Below are positions 7,995-16,132 of a stretch of DNA of 64,000 nucleotides, piece after piece. Numbering within the stretch: position 1 is the stretch's first letter; each line of letters starts with the position of its first letter. The translations under genes were made by a program, and so were the position numbers. The notes under the pieces are model-generated. The model did no database searches. It was not told where the DNA came from and saw only the letters and a list, made by a program, of their open reading frames with translations. This stretch comes from Streptomyces megasporus (GTDB lineage Bacteria > Actinomycetota > Actinomycetes > Streptomycetales > Streptomycetaceae), in assembly GCF_000718985.1 (NCBI RefSeq), contig NZ_JODL01000029.1, positions 53,324 through 117,323 of the forward strand. Direction: 5' to 3'.

Positions 7995-8891
7995 TCAGTG
8001 GTAGTTCCAGCGCTGCCCGTCGCTGCGGACCTTGCAGTGGATGATGCGGCCGTTGGCGTCGTGCGTCCGCATGCCGACGTGCTTGTTGGCGCAGAACTGG
8101 CCGGCCCGGTAGCAGTTGCCCGCCGGGGACATCAGCTCGCACTGACCGTTCCACCCGGCCGCGTTGTCGGAGCCGCCGCCGGAGCCACCGGAACTTCCGG
8201 AGCCGCCGGAGCCGCTGTCGCGCCGCGGAGCCGGGGGCGGGGTGTGGTTGGGGTCGTTCTTCTTGTCCTGGTAGGTGCCCTTCCCGGCCGGGCAGGAGCC
8301 GCCCTCGACCAGGGTCAGCGTCGCCTCGGTGTCGGGCTTGGCTTCCTTGCCGGCCGCGGGGGACTGGAAGCAGACGGTGTGGTCGTCCGCGTCGCTCTCC
8401 ACGTCGGCGGCGGAGAGGGACACGTCCTTGTAGGCCGAGTCGACGCCGATGTTCTCCTCGTCCAGACCCGTCTTGGTCAGCGCCTTGACGGCCTTGGCGT
8501 AGGTCGACCCGACGACGTCGGGGACCGTGGGCCAGGCGAGCGGGTCGCCGTCCTTCTTCGGGCAGAGAGCGCCTTCTTCGACGGCTCCGTAGTCGACGGT
8601 GCCGTAACCGATGGTCTCGAAGCACACCGTCCAGCTCCCGGAAGGCCGGGCGTCGCCCTTGTTGGCATTGTGGGAGGAGACGGCGTAACCGGCGGCCTCG
8701 GCGGCCTCCTGCGCCTCCTTGAGGGACACCCCCTTCTGGGAAGTGATGTCCTCCGGCTTCGCCGTCACCGTGGCGGTGGCGGTCGCGGTGACGGTGACGG
8801 TCTCTTTCGGTTCCGCCTCGGCGCCGCTTCCCGAACAGGCCCCGAGCAGGAAGGTGCTCAGTACACCGAGGGTGACGAGCCTTCCGCGCAT
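7995..8891 (-). CDS. PASTA-type lipoprotein with Cys-rich C-terminal domain
   Basis: The protein is 298 residues long if read from the ATG at 8891. The lipobox LLGAC places the lipidated Cys at residue 19, so it should be exported and anchored to the outer face of the membrane. A Thr/Val-rich linker follows. Then come two repeats resembling PASTA domains (GVSLKEAQEAAEAAGY and VPDVVGSTYAKAVKALTKTG), each followed by a CFxxxxxG-type segment. After a Pro and Gly/Ser linker the last 50 residues have four Cys in the pattern GQCELMSPAGNCYRAGQFCA and end in RWNYH. I recall this C-terminal module in other actinobacterial secreted proteins, with no known function. The longer frame reaching 9002 lacks a sensible signal peptide and is not preferred. 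Confidence 0.7.
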   Translation of the reverse strand: MRGRLVTLGVLSTFLLGACSGSGAEAEPKETVTVTATATATVTAKPEDITSQKGVSLKEAQEAAEAAGYAVSSHNANKGDARPSGSWTVCFETIGYGTVDYGAVEEGALCPKKDGDPLAWPTVPDVVGSTYAKAVKALTKTGLDEENIGVDSAYKDVSLSAADVESDADDHTVCFQSPAAGKEAKPDTEATLTLVEGGSCPAGKGTYQDKKNDPNHTPPPAPRRDSGSGGSGSSGGSGGGSDNAAGWNGQCELMSPAGNCYRAGQFCANKHVGMRTHDANGRIIHCKVRSDGQRWNYH

Positions 8892-9315
8892 CGCGGTGCG
8901 ACCCGCTGCCCGCTTTCCCCTCCCCAACGGGTTCCGGGCCGCCAATCGATCTTGTATTCGCTGCCTTTGCGATATGTTCCGCGCAGCGTGAAACTCCGTC
9001 ATCCCGCCCCCCTGGCAGTGCCGTTCGTGTGAAAAATCCTAACCCGGCCGGAACCACCCGGAGTGCGCGATACTCGGCACCGGCTTCCCCGCCACGGCCA
9101 TCACCAAGATCGAATATCGCGCGCGACAGGACGGGCGGAGCATGACCGCGAGGTCACGGCGGCGAGGAGATCGATTCATCGCCGGCCGACCGTTACCGCG
9201 CCGCGTGAACGAACTCACAGAACGCCGGCCCACACCCCCACGACGACCGCCAGGAGACCGCAGGCGTCGGCCGCCCATGATCACGTGACCCCGCACCACC
9301 CCCGCGGGGACGCTT
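8892..9315. other. Intergenic region without a recognisable gene
   Basis: About 420 bases. Short frames on both strands have no family resemblance or good ribosome-binding site. It separates the lipoprotein gene from the run of immunity-like genes, and I see no transposon end or clear repeat. Confidence 0.4.
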
Positions 9316-9822
9316 TCACACACCCTCCAGTCTGGCCGTGCGCCAGATGCGGACCAGGCAGTATTGATCTCTTCCGTTCAATTCCTCCTCATGGCCCTGC
9401 GTTGTCGGCAGAACACTCCGGCCCCCCGCCAACGGAGAGGTGAAGGGCCCCCTCTCGGGGTTGAATATCCAGTGCCACCGCATCCTGTACAGGCCGGGCG
9501 AGGGCAGGATCAGGGGAGTGTCCTCCCTTCCGTCATCGATGGTCTCCAGGCCGAGTTCTCCCCCGGGAAGCTCTACTTCCACCTCCTCCGTGCCAGACCA
9601 CTGATCGGTGTTCTTCGGAGGGGTTGTGGACCAACTCTCCAACCGTACGAACGCCCGGATCACCTGGGGCGGCACCTGTAGATACACCATGCCGGGGGCG
9701 GAAACCAGCCACCTCGAATAGTCCGCATTCGGCGAATATGTGTCGACGGTTGTGTCAACCAGCCCAAATATTCGGTAACTTGGAACAACTGTGGTCTCGA
9801 AAGCGTCCAACAACCTGCTCAA
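9316..9822 (-). CDS. Hypothetical protein, immunity-like
   Basis: A 168-residue soluble protein rich in Tyr, Trp and beta-forming segments (YSRWLVSAPGMVYLQVP, GLYRMRWHWIFNPERGP). It has no signal peptide or membrane segment. I do not recognise the family. Size, low similarity to housekeeping proteins, lower GC and position in a run of comparable small genes fit immunity proteins of polymorphic toxin loci. The start is a TTG at 9822 with GAGG six bases upstream. No ATG or GTG gives a better match. Function is unproven. Confidence 0.55.
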   Translation of the reverse strand: MSRLLDAFETTVVPSYRIFGLVDTTVDTYSPNADYSRWLVSAPGMVYLQVPPQVIRAFVRLESWSTTPPKNTDQWSGTEEVEVELPGGELGLETIDDGREDTPLILPSPGLYRMRWHWIFNPERGPFTSPLAGGRSVLPTTQGHEEELNGRDQYCLVRIWRTARLEGV

Positions 9823-9974
9823 GGATCACCTCGCACGTCCCATTCGGTCCTCGGGTGACATGATGCCCCAAGTGATCACTCGACCTGTGGTCTCCCCCAA
9901 GATCGCACATGCCCGGAACGTCAAGCACCACGGCACCGGTTTCATCGCGCGCTTCGAGACCAAGCCCGGCTTCT

Positions 9975-10403
9975 TCATGGATGAAGCGGAGCCTCCCGCC
10001 GGGGGCTGCCGAGGACGCGCATGACCTCGTGGGTCAGCTCCACGAGCCTTCCGTTCTCGACCGCGAGGGTGTCGCTCGTCGCCGTCCTGACTTTCTCCAC
10101 GAAGTCCTCCGGCAGACGCAGGTGGTATCTGAGCAGGTAGAACCCGAGATCTCCCCGCCAGATCCACTCGCCATCGGTGTAGACGGAGCCGCCTCCCAGG
10201 ATGTTTTCACCGGAACCGAGGACGTCTTCGGTGACCCCCATGGAGGCGAAGATCTCGTGCCCTCTCCCCAGATAGTCGGCGGATTCCTCTTCCAGAACTC
10301 CCGGACCGTCCGCCAGGAATTCCCGGATCGATCCGTCAGGAGTCCCCGCACCAGCCGGCCAGAATTCTTCATGGAAGCCGAGAATCTTCACCAGGCGTCC
10401 CAC
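9975..10403 (-). CDS. Hypothetical protein, immunity-like
   Basis: A 142-residue acidic soluble protein starting MGRLVKILGFHEEFWPAG and containing GSVYTDGEWIWRGDLGFYL, followed by helical segments and an Arg/Pro-rich tail. I do not recognise a named family. A GxxYTDGxWxWRxDLxYYL-like segment is common in small immunity-type proteins of actinobacteria. It is on the same strand as its neighbours, 152 bases before the gene ending at 9316, so the run may be one transcript. Confidence 0.6.
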   Translation of the reverse strand: MGRLVKILGFHEEFWPAGAGTPDGSIREFLADGPGVLEEESADYLGRGHEIFASMGVTEDVLGSGENILGGGSVYTDGEWIWRGDLGFYLLRYHLRLPEDFVEKVRTATSDTLAVENGRLVELTHEVMRVLGSPRREAPLHP

Positions 10404-10511
10404 CCGTTTCCCGCCGTGCCGAACAGGGGGTGCTCTCGAGCCAACCTCCGGGGAACCGGAAGGACCATCTCCCCCTGTTCCCCTGCGGACGGCACACCCA
10501 AGAGTCTCCCC

Positions 10512-10745
10512 TCAACTGGCGCTCATGCCGCGCTCGGGCCATACACCGGACTCGTCGTGGATGGAGCTGATCTTCCAAAACGCCTTGAGGAAGAGGTGGT
10601 CGACGTTCTGATCGTCCGGACTCGACCTGCGGGTCTCCTTGTCGATCGTCAAGCAGCGGGTCATCTCCTCGAAGTCCTCTCCGAACACGTAACGGACGCT
10701 GGTGCCCTCCTCGGACAGCTTGTCGAAGTAAACAAGTACAGCCAA
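10512..10745 (-). CDS. Small conserved hypothetical protein (MAxLVYF family)
   Basis: A 77-residue protein starting MAVLVYFDKLSEEGTSVRY, with a central FGEDFEEMTRCLTIDKETRR and ending WPERGMSAS. Similar 70-80 residue proteins are scattered through Streptomyces accessory regions, usually near secreted-toxin loci. They are uncharacterised and may be immunity proteins. The start is TTG at 10745 with a weak GGATGG upstream. The start is supported by the recurrence of MA[LV]LVYF in remembered relatives. No catalytic motif can be seen. Confidence 0.6.
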   Translation of the reverse strand: MAVLVYFDKLSEEGTSVRYVFGEDFEEMTRCLTIDKETRRSSPDDQNVDHLFLKAFWKISSIHDESGVWPERGMSAS

Positions 10746-10867
10746 CTGCCACCATCCGATTTCAAAACCTCTTGCTTGTGCTGCGGCACCCTCATCACGG
10801 ACCGGGCGTCAGGCGTTCGACAAGCTGTCCACCGTTTCAAAGCCCTGTCCGGTGGGCTCGTCGGGCA

Positions 10868-11806
10868 TCACAGCCCTTCCCAGGGGAGTCGCGCCGGGCG
10901 ACGGTGCCACCACCAGCCCTTGTCCACCATGGCGATGCGCGAGACACCGAGCACCGCTCCCAGAGCACTTCCTCCATCGTCTCGTGTCGCTTTCCCGAAG
11001 CGCTCGTCCAGGCCGTCCACCGACTCCCGGAGGAGGTCGCGGAACTCCTCGGGGAGCGCGTCCGACAGTTCGGCGATCCGGTCCCGTGCCCGAAGGTCCT
11101 CGACGTACATGTCCGCCGGGTAGCGGCCACCGGGCCGCCAGTCGTTCTCGACGCGGTGCACGCTCTTCTCCCACGCTCCCAGCGCGTTCCCCGCGTACCA
11201 GAGGGGACTGCCGGGCCCCGGATCGAGCGGAACCGCTTCACCGCTCTCCTCCGCCCACCCCTTCGCCCGTTCCTCGACGGCGTGGAAGAACACGTCGGAG
11301 ACCGGGGTCGGGACGGATTGTTCCCTGATGACCTCCCGCATCAATGCGACACGGACATCGGGAAGTTGAGGGACGGGATCTTCCACCGCGTCGATGCTGT
11401 GGACGGGCTCGTCGTCGTCCGATGCGTACAGCCTGGCACGGGTGGCGCGGCCGTCCGGTGTCACCAGCCAGTAGGCGCTGGGGGGTGCCTCGGCTGCCGG
11501 ATGGAGCACCACACACCGCAACTCCGCCGCCAACCGGCGTGCCAATTCCGCCTCACCGGGTTGTTCGGTCACCGTGTCCTGGGCGTAGACGTCCAAGGCC
11601 CACGAGACCTGCCCCAAGGCCACCTCGTACTCGCAGAAGACGAGAGCGTCCCAGTTCCGCCCCTCCGGGTCCGTCGTCTCCGTATCGACCACCTCGACGT
11701 CCCCCGGAACCACCCGGAAGATCTCGGCAAGAGCGGCTGCGAGCCGGTCGGCGCGCAGCTCCCCCGTCACGAAGAAGTTGCCCATCACTCGTACGTCCCG
11801 TCGCAT
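10868..11806 (-). CDS. Hypothetical two-part protein, immunity-like
   Basis: A 312-residue soluble protein. The first 130 residues (starting MGNFFVTGELRADRLAAAL if the ATG at 11785 is used) look like a small alpha/beta immunity domain. The second half is acidic and helical with several Trp and ends in WWWHRRPARLPW. Neither half matches a family I can name. The start is uncertain: the ATG codons at 11806 and 11785 are in frame and neither has a strong ribosome-binding site. An excellent AAGGAGG site lies further upstream and belongs to an overlapping broken frame (11799-11885), so translation may be coupled to that remnant. Confidence 0.6.
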   Translation of the reverse strand: MRRDVRVMGNFFVTGELRADRLAAALAEIFRVVPGDVEVVDTETTDPEGRNWDALVFCEYEVALGQVSWALDVYAQDTVTEQPGEAELARRLAAELRCVVLHPAAEAPPSAYWLVTPDGRATRARLYASDDDEPVHSIDAVEDPVPQLPDVRVALMREVIREQSVPTPVSDVFFHAVEERAKGWAEESGEAVPLDPGPGSPLWYAGNALGAWEKSVHRVENDWRPGGRYPADMYVEDLRARDRIAELSDALPEEFRDLLRESVDGLDERFGKATRDDGGSALGAVLGVSRIAMVDKGWWWHRRPARLPWEGL

Positions 11807-11885
11807 CGCTCTGGGTGTGGAACGTCGGCGCGGACGCCTTCAGGTCCGCCGTCGATATGTCCGGCACCCTCTTGCTTTCCCCCAC
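11799..11885 (-). pseudogene. 5' remnant of a WXG100-like gene
   Basis: A GTG at 11885 is preceded by AAGGAGG with a six-base spacer, the best ribosome-binding site in this region. The frame encodes MGESKRVPDISTADLKASA and PTFHTQSDAT, which resembles the first helix of WXG100/ESX-type secreted proteins (LxxxAxxFHTQSD). After about 29 codons it loses all protein character, because it enters the coding sequence of the 312-residue gene in another frame. It is best read as the surviving 5' end of a secreted-toxin or ESX gene whose body was deleted, leaving the downstream immunity-like genes. Confidence 0.4.
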
Positions 11886-12062
11886 GAGAACCCTCCTTCG
11901 CAGGGAAGTTGCCGGTCCGCGCCACGCCGGCGGTCGGTTCCGACAGCCTCGTGGGATTCGGCCATGCGGGCTCGGCGGCCGTCACGCCGCACAGGGCCGC
12001 ACCGGTGGGGACGTGGCTCGACAACCCTCCGCTGCCCGCATGTCACCACTGGCCGGAAGCGG

Positions 12063-12533
12063 ATGCGGACGACCACGCTGGGTGACGTGAGCCCAGACAT
12101 CATCCGACTCCAGAACCCGGCGCCCACCCGCGAGTTCGCCGTGCTCCTCTCCCCCACTCGCCGGGGCGCCCGGCTGGCCCGGCTCCTCACCGTCGCGCAC
12201 CTGGCCCACTGGGGGCTGCCCACCGAGACGGCCGCGCAGATCGTCGCCGAACTGGCCAACAACGCCGTCCGCCACGGCCGCGTGCTCGGCCGGGACTTCC
12301 GGCTCGGGCTGCGCGTCACCGGCGCCACCCTCCGCATCGAGGTGGCCGACGCGCGCGGCGACCGTCTCCCTGTCGTCCCCCGGCCGCCGGTGCCCGACGA
12401 CGCCGAGGGCGGACGCGGACTGCTGCTGGTGGAGGCGCTGGCCGACCGCTGGGGCGTGGAGGCCGGGCCGACACCCCGCAAGACCGTCTGGGCCGAACTC
12501 GACCTCGCACTCCGATGGACCTGCCCGAAGTGA
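12063..12533 (+). CDS. RsbW-like ATP-binding protein (HATPase_c)
   Basis: A protein of about 156 residues made of a single GHKL-type ATPase domain: N-box AQIVAELANNAVRHGR, then DARGDRLPVV, then the G-box GGRGLLLVEALADRWGV. Streptomyces has dozens of such anti-sigma-like or stand-alone kinases. There is no anti-anti-sigma gene next to it. The ATG at 12063 follows GGAAG. A GTG at 12087 is an alternative. The last 19 bases overlap the antitoxin gene, which is unusual and suggests translational coupling with the toxin-antitoxin pair. Confidence 0.8.
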   Translation: MRTTTLGDVSPDIIRLQNPAPTREFAVLLSPTRRGARLARLLTVAHLAHWGLPTETAAQIVAELANNAVRHGRVLGRDFRLGLRVTGATLRIEVADARGDRLPVVPRPPVPDDAEGGRGLLLVEALADRWGVEAGPTPRKTVWAELDLALRWTCPK

Positions 12534-12793
12534 TCAGCCCCGAAGTGATCAGCGAAACCGCCCGTACCGCCCGCTCCCGCCTCGGCGACCTGATCGACCG
12601 CGCACTGCGCGGCGAGACCACCGTGATCACCCGCCACGGAAAGGAAGTCGCCGCCGTCGTCCCCGCCGGCGCCCTCCGCCGGCTCCGTCTCCTGGAGGAC
12701 GAGGCCGACCGCCGCGCCGTCCTGGACGCCCTCCACGAACGCACCCACGGCCTCGACGAGGTGCTGCGCGAGACGCTGGAGCGCACCCGGTGA
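12515..12793 (+). CDS. Type II antitoxin, Phd/YefM family
   Basis: A 92-residue antitoxin. The Phd-type N-terminal fold is seen as ISETARTARSRLGDLIDRAL, then GETTVITRHGKEVAAVVPA, followed by a helical toxin-binding tail. It would bind and neutralise the RelE-type toxin encoded immediately downstream and repress the shared promoter. The start is ambiguous: an ATG at 12515 lies inside the preceding ATPase gene, and two GTG codons (12530 and 12545) sit in a direct repeat of CCGAAGTGATCAGC. The toxin gene begins 4 bases before this gene's stop. Confidence 0.88.
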   Translation: MDLPEVISPEVISETARTARSRLGDLIDRALRGETTVITRHGKEVAAVVPAGALRRLRLLEDEADRRAVLDALHERTHGLDEVLRETLERTR

Positions 12794-13056
12794 CGTACGA
12801 CGTCCGCCTCACCACCGGCGCCCGCGACCGCCTCCGGGCCACCGACCGGGAGCAGGCCCTGCGCATCCTGAGCAAGCTCACCGACCTGCTCGCGGACCCC
12901 TACGCGCCGGACACCACCGCCCTGCCCGGCTCGTTCGAGAGCGAACGGCGACTGCCCGTGGGCGACCACCGCGTCGTCTACACCGTCCACGACCGTCGCC
13001 GACAGGTGCACGTCGTCCACATCAGACGCCGCGACGAGGTCCACCGCTGCGGCTGA
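12790..13056 (+). CDS. Type II toxin, RelE/ParE superfamily
   Basis: An 88-residue mRNA-interferase-like toxin. Typical features are the N-terminal YDVRLTTGARDRL, the helical hairpin EQALRILSKLTDLLADPY, and the conserved core RLPVGDHRVVYTVHD ending in HIRRRDEVHR. Family members cleave mRNA on the ribosome. The basic and Arg/His residues at the C-terminal end fit that role. The GTG start overlaps the antitoxin stop by 4 bases, so synthesis is coupled. The module appears complete. Confidence 0.87.
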   Translation: MTYDVRLTTGARDRLRATDREQALRILSKLTDLLADPYAPDTTALPGSFESERRLPVGDHRVVYTVHDRRRQVHVVHIRRRDEVHRCG

Positions 13057-13200
13057 CCGCCTGCCTGTGCCCTCTATCCACCCGGCCCCGCCCCGGGCAC
13101 CATGACCGGAAAGCATGGGAACACCCCTGTCCCTCAAGCAGAGGTAAGACCACCGCTGTGAGCTTCCCGGCAACCGACACGACACACGACGAGGGAGCCG

Positions 13201-13785
13201 ATGCTGCCGCGTTTCGACACGAGAGGCTTCCTGCCTCCGGGCCGTTATTCGGTCACCATGGAGGAAGCGGAGACATTGCTGGTGAGCGCCCCGATCTTTC
13301 AGGACTCCGCCACCCGCCGGAGCCTGTGGAACGGACTCCAGGATTACCTGTATCGCTTCGTCGCGTTGGAGGACGAGCACGCGGACCTCCTGGAGGGGCG
13401 GTCACTGGTGCACAGAGTCTGGCTCGGAGGCAGCTTCGTCAGCACGAAACCCGACCCGCGCAACGTGGACGCGACCCTGCTGATCGACGAGCATGCCGAG
13501 AAGGAGATCCGGGGGAATCGTGGCTCCAAATGGCTCACCAATGCCTTCAAGAGCAGGGACCAAGTCCAACGGAACTTCGGTGTCGCTCCCGTACGGGTGG
13601 GATATCGTCCCGTTGCCCATGTCTTCCGACTGAACAGAATCGCGGAAGAGGATCGGAAGTACTTCATGGAGCGAGGCATCTGGGACGACTGGTGGCAGCG
13701 CTGTCGACTTCCTGATGGTTCCGACCCGGCTCCGTCCCGGACGAGTGCCGTGCCCGCGCGCGGCTATGTGGAGGTGCGGCTGTGA
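13201..13785 (+). CDS. Nucleotidyltransferase-like protein (DUF6932-like)
   Basis: A 194-residue protein. It starts MLPRFDTRGFLPPGRYSVTM, the usual opening of DUF6932-type proteins. Residues 76-95 (GGSFVSTKPDPRNVDATLL) show the nucleotidyltransferase signature G-S followed by an acidic pair, but the first acid of the DxD pair is Asn88 here and only Asp90 remains. Relatives occur in toxin-antitoxin-like or abortive-infection modules. The GAGGG at 5 bases before the ATG is a good ribosome-binding site. The next gene starts at the overlapping GTGA, so the two form an operon and probably a complex. Function is unknown. Confidence 0.65.
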   Translation: MLPRFDTRGFLPPGRYSVTMEEAETLLVSAPIFQDSATRRSLWNGLQDYLYRFVALEDEHADLLEGRSLVHRVWLGGSFVSTKPDPRNVDATLLIDEHAEKEIRGNRGSKWLTNAFKSRDQVQRNFGVAPVRVGYRPVAHVFRLNRIAEEDRKYFMERGIWDDWWQRCRLPDGSDPAPSRTSAVPARGYVEVRL

Positions 13786-14693
13786 ACGAGAGCAGTTGGC
13801 GCCGGCGCATGCGCGAGAGGTACTCCGAGGACAGGGAACGATTGCTGGACGAGCTCGGCACCGATGACCGTGACGACCTTGAGATCGAGGCGGACCACCG
13901 TGCCGGTCGGCTGGCGGCCCTGCGAGAGATCGATCCTTCGGCCGGTCTCCAGGAGGAGCTGAGGCTGCGGCTCACCGGCCCCGAGACCGAAGCCGGGGCT
14001 CTGCGGTTCCAGTGGGGAGACGCCTTGTTGGACCCCTTGGAGAAAGCCGTCTCGAAGGCAGCGGGTACTCCTGTCGAGCTTGAGTTGACCGGGATCTCAC
14101 AGGGCAGCACGGTCGTCCACGCACGTCCTGTGGCCGCTGCCCGCCCCGGCTCCGATCCCGACACACTCGGTGCCGTCGTGGCGTCGGCGGCCGACCAGGG
14201 GGTCCGGAGGTTCACCCGCCTCCTCACCGCCTTGGAGGAGGAGAGGGACGTACGGGAGTGGGCCGGGCTGTTCGACTCGGTGGAGTCTCTTGTCAGGTCA
14301 CTTGAGCGTTTCAGGCTGGACCTCGGACTGACGTGGTACGCCGCCGACGGTGGGATCCGGCGGGCCGGCCTGACCCGACGTGGCATCGAGTACACCAAGC
14401 GGCTTCAGAAGACCAGGGACGAGGACCAGGAGATCGTCATCTCCGGTCATGTGACCGAACTCCGAGGCAGCGGCGTGGTGAAGGTGAAGAGCGGCCAGGC
14501 ACACAACGCACCGGCCTATGAGGTGAGGATCGCCCCGGAGCCGTTGATGAACATGAGGCTCGCCCTCGGCGACAACGTCCACCTGAGAGTGTGTTTCCGG
14601 CGGAAACTGGACGCGGTGGGCCGCACCCGAACCTCGGAGTACCACTACCTGGGAACCGTGGCAGAAGAACTTCCTCTCACCTCGGAGCAGTAG
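13782..14693 (+). CDS. Hypothetical partner of the nucleotidyltransferase-like gene
   Basis: A 303-residue protein of no family I can name. Residues 1-65 are charged and helical. The middle (65-140) includes VELELTGISQGSTVVHARPV. A helical region follows, and the last 80 residues are beta-rich (EIVISGHVTELRGSGVVKVK, NVHLRVCFRRKL), perhaps an OB or SH3-like fold. There is no signal peptide or membrane segment. Translation is coupled to the preceding gene through a 4-base overlap. The last codons and stop lie in a 24-bp tandem duplication. It could be the partner, inhibitor or sensor of the nucleotidyltransferase-like protein. Confidence 0.65.
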   Translation: MNESSWRRRMRERYSEDRERLLDELGTDDRDDLEIEADHRAGRLAALREIDPSAGLQEELRLRLTGPETEAGALRFQWGDALLDPLEKAVSKAAGTPVELELTGISQGSTVVHARPVAAARPGSDPDTLGAVVASAADQGVRRFTRLLTALEEERDVREWAGLFDSVESLVRSLERFRLDLGLTWYAADGGIRRAGLTRRGIEYTKRLQKTRDEDQEIVISGHVTELRGSGVVKVKSGQAHNAPAYEVRIAPEPLMNMRLALGDNVHLRVCFRRKLDAVGRTRTSEYHYLGTVAEELPLTSEQ

Positions 14694-14727
14694 GAACACC
14701 CCGCCTCGGAGCAGTAGGAACACCCCG
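14680..14727 (+). repeat. 24-bp tandem duplication across a stop codon
   Basis: Two perfect copies (14680-14703 and 14704-14727) of a unit beginning CCTCGGAGCAGTAGGAACAC. The unit contains the SEQ-stop end of the 303-residue gene, so the duplication repeats the last codons and the TAG. It does not alter the protein because the first stop is used. Confidence 0.9.
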
Positions 14728-14817
14728 CCGGGACGGGCCGGCAACGGCAGCGTCGGCACCGAGTCATCGCCCTCGGTGGTGGAGATCCTCGGCCGGGTCA
14801 TACCGGCGCACCCGACC

Positions 14818-14884
14818 GTGCCGCGGCATCCCGCACCGGCTCGCGTCCCGCCGCGAGTCGGTGCGGGACGACGCGGCGCGGCAC
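14818..14884 (+). terminator. Large imperfect hairpin after the two-gene operon
   Basis: Two arms of about 28 and 33 bases (14818-14845 and 14852-14884) pair with a few mismatches and one bulge around a 6-base loop. The inner part TCCCGCACCGGCTCGCG is nearly perfect. It lies about 125 bases past the operon's stop and is a likely terminator. The stretch between 14728 and 15107 otherwise shows no gene. Confidence 0.5.
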
Positions 14885-15107
14885 GGCGTCAGAAGCTTCA
14901 AAGGAATCGGGAAAGAACCCCACCCAACCCAACCGCTCCCTCATCACCCGTACGGGTGAGATGGGCCAATCGGGCCGGCGCACAGGCCAGTTGCCGGGCA
15001 TAGGCTCAGCGCGGAAACACCACCACAACCACGCACATGCGACGGCCCCCGACCAGGACGGACATCCCGGACGAGGGCCTGACCACCGAGGAAGAAGGCC
15101 CTTCCCG

Positions 15108-16017
15108 ATGGCTGAACCGAAGCCTAGCGCGCCCTCGCGCCCCCCGACCGCCGCTCCGCGAAGCGGCGTCGTCCACGTCACCGTCCGGCACACCGAGCGC
15201 TTCACCGTCGTCGGCAACCACCTCGCCCAGCACGGCGAGCTGTCCCTGACCGCGATCGGGCTCGCCGTCCACATCCAGTCCCTCCCCCAGGGCGCGCGGG
15301 TGGACATCCGCACCCTCGCCGCCCGCTTCCCCGAGGGCGAGACGCGCATCGCCGCCGCCCTGCGCGAACTGGAGGCGCACGGCTACCTGGAGCGGACGCG
15401 GGTGCGGCTGCCGGACGGCCGGGTCGTCACGCGCACCGTGTCGTACAACCACCCGACGGCGCGGGCGAGCACCCCACGGCCGGCACCCGAGCCCGCCCCG
15501 GCCCGGCCCGCCGCACCCACGCCCCTACCCACACCCACACCCGCGCCCGTGCCGCCGCCGCCACCGCCACCGCTGCCGTCGCCGGAACCGTCGCCGCTGC
15601 CGGAACCGCGCACCACCGGCAACCCCGTCCGCGAGCGGGCCGCCACCGCACTCCTCGTCGAGCTGCGCCGCGACGGATCCCCGCCTCCTGCTCTCCGAGC
15701 GCGACGTACGACGCCTCGCGCCCGCCGTGGTGGCCTGGCTGGAACGCGGCGCCGCACCCGACGCCGTCCGCCGCACCCTCACCGCCGACCTGCCCGCCGA
15801 GCCCCTGCGCCGGCCCGCCGCCCTACTCGCCCACCGCCTCACCGCACTCCTGCCCCCACCGCTCCCGGCCCTCTCACCGGCCGTGCCCCCACCCCCACGC
15901 CCCGACCCGCTGCGCAACTGCGACGGCTGCGACCGCGCCTTCCGCGCCCCCTCCCCCGGTCTCTGCCGCGACTGCCGCGCGGCCGCCACCGCCGCCCCAC
16001 CATCCCTGGCCGCGTGA
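15108..16017 (+). pseudogene. Frameshifted HTH DNA-binding protein gene
   Basis: The ATG at 15108 opens a gene for a Streptomyces-type helix-turn-helix protein. The first part (MAEPKPSAPS to SYNHPTARA) holds a winged helix with VDIRTLAARFPEGETRIAAAL, followed by a long Pro-rich linker. At 15672-15681 the bases read GACGGATCCC. With one G less this is GACGATCCC (Asp-Asp-Pro) and the frame joins the rest of the protein: PRLLLSERDVRRLAP, then a C-terminal CDGCDRAFRAP and LCRDCRA zinc-finger-like part, stop at 16015-16017. Both halves have full coding quality. One extra G therefore breaks an otherwise intact gene, or is a sequencing error. Confidence 0.75.
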
Positions 16018-16074
16018 CCGCCACCGACCGGCGGCCCGGCACGCCTCGCACAACAGTGCGCGGAGAGGCAGCCA

Positions 16075-16123
16075 TCAGGCCGTTTTTCCTGGTGGCCTGA
16101 CATACACAGGGCACGATCAGGCC
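16075..16123 (+). promoter_or_regulatory. Three TCAGGCC half-sites, possible antitoxin operator
   Basis: TCAGGCC at 16075-16081, its inverse GGCCTGA at 16094-16100, and TCAGGCC again at 16117-16123. They lie just upstream of a promoter-like pair and about 100 bases before the antitoxin start. Antitoxins usually bind such inverted repeats at their own promoter. Confidence 0.4.
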
Positions 16124-16132
16124 ATTCGTTTG

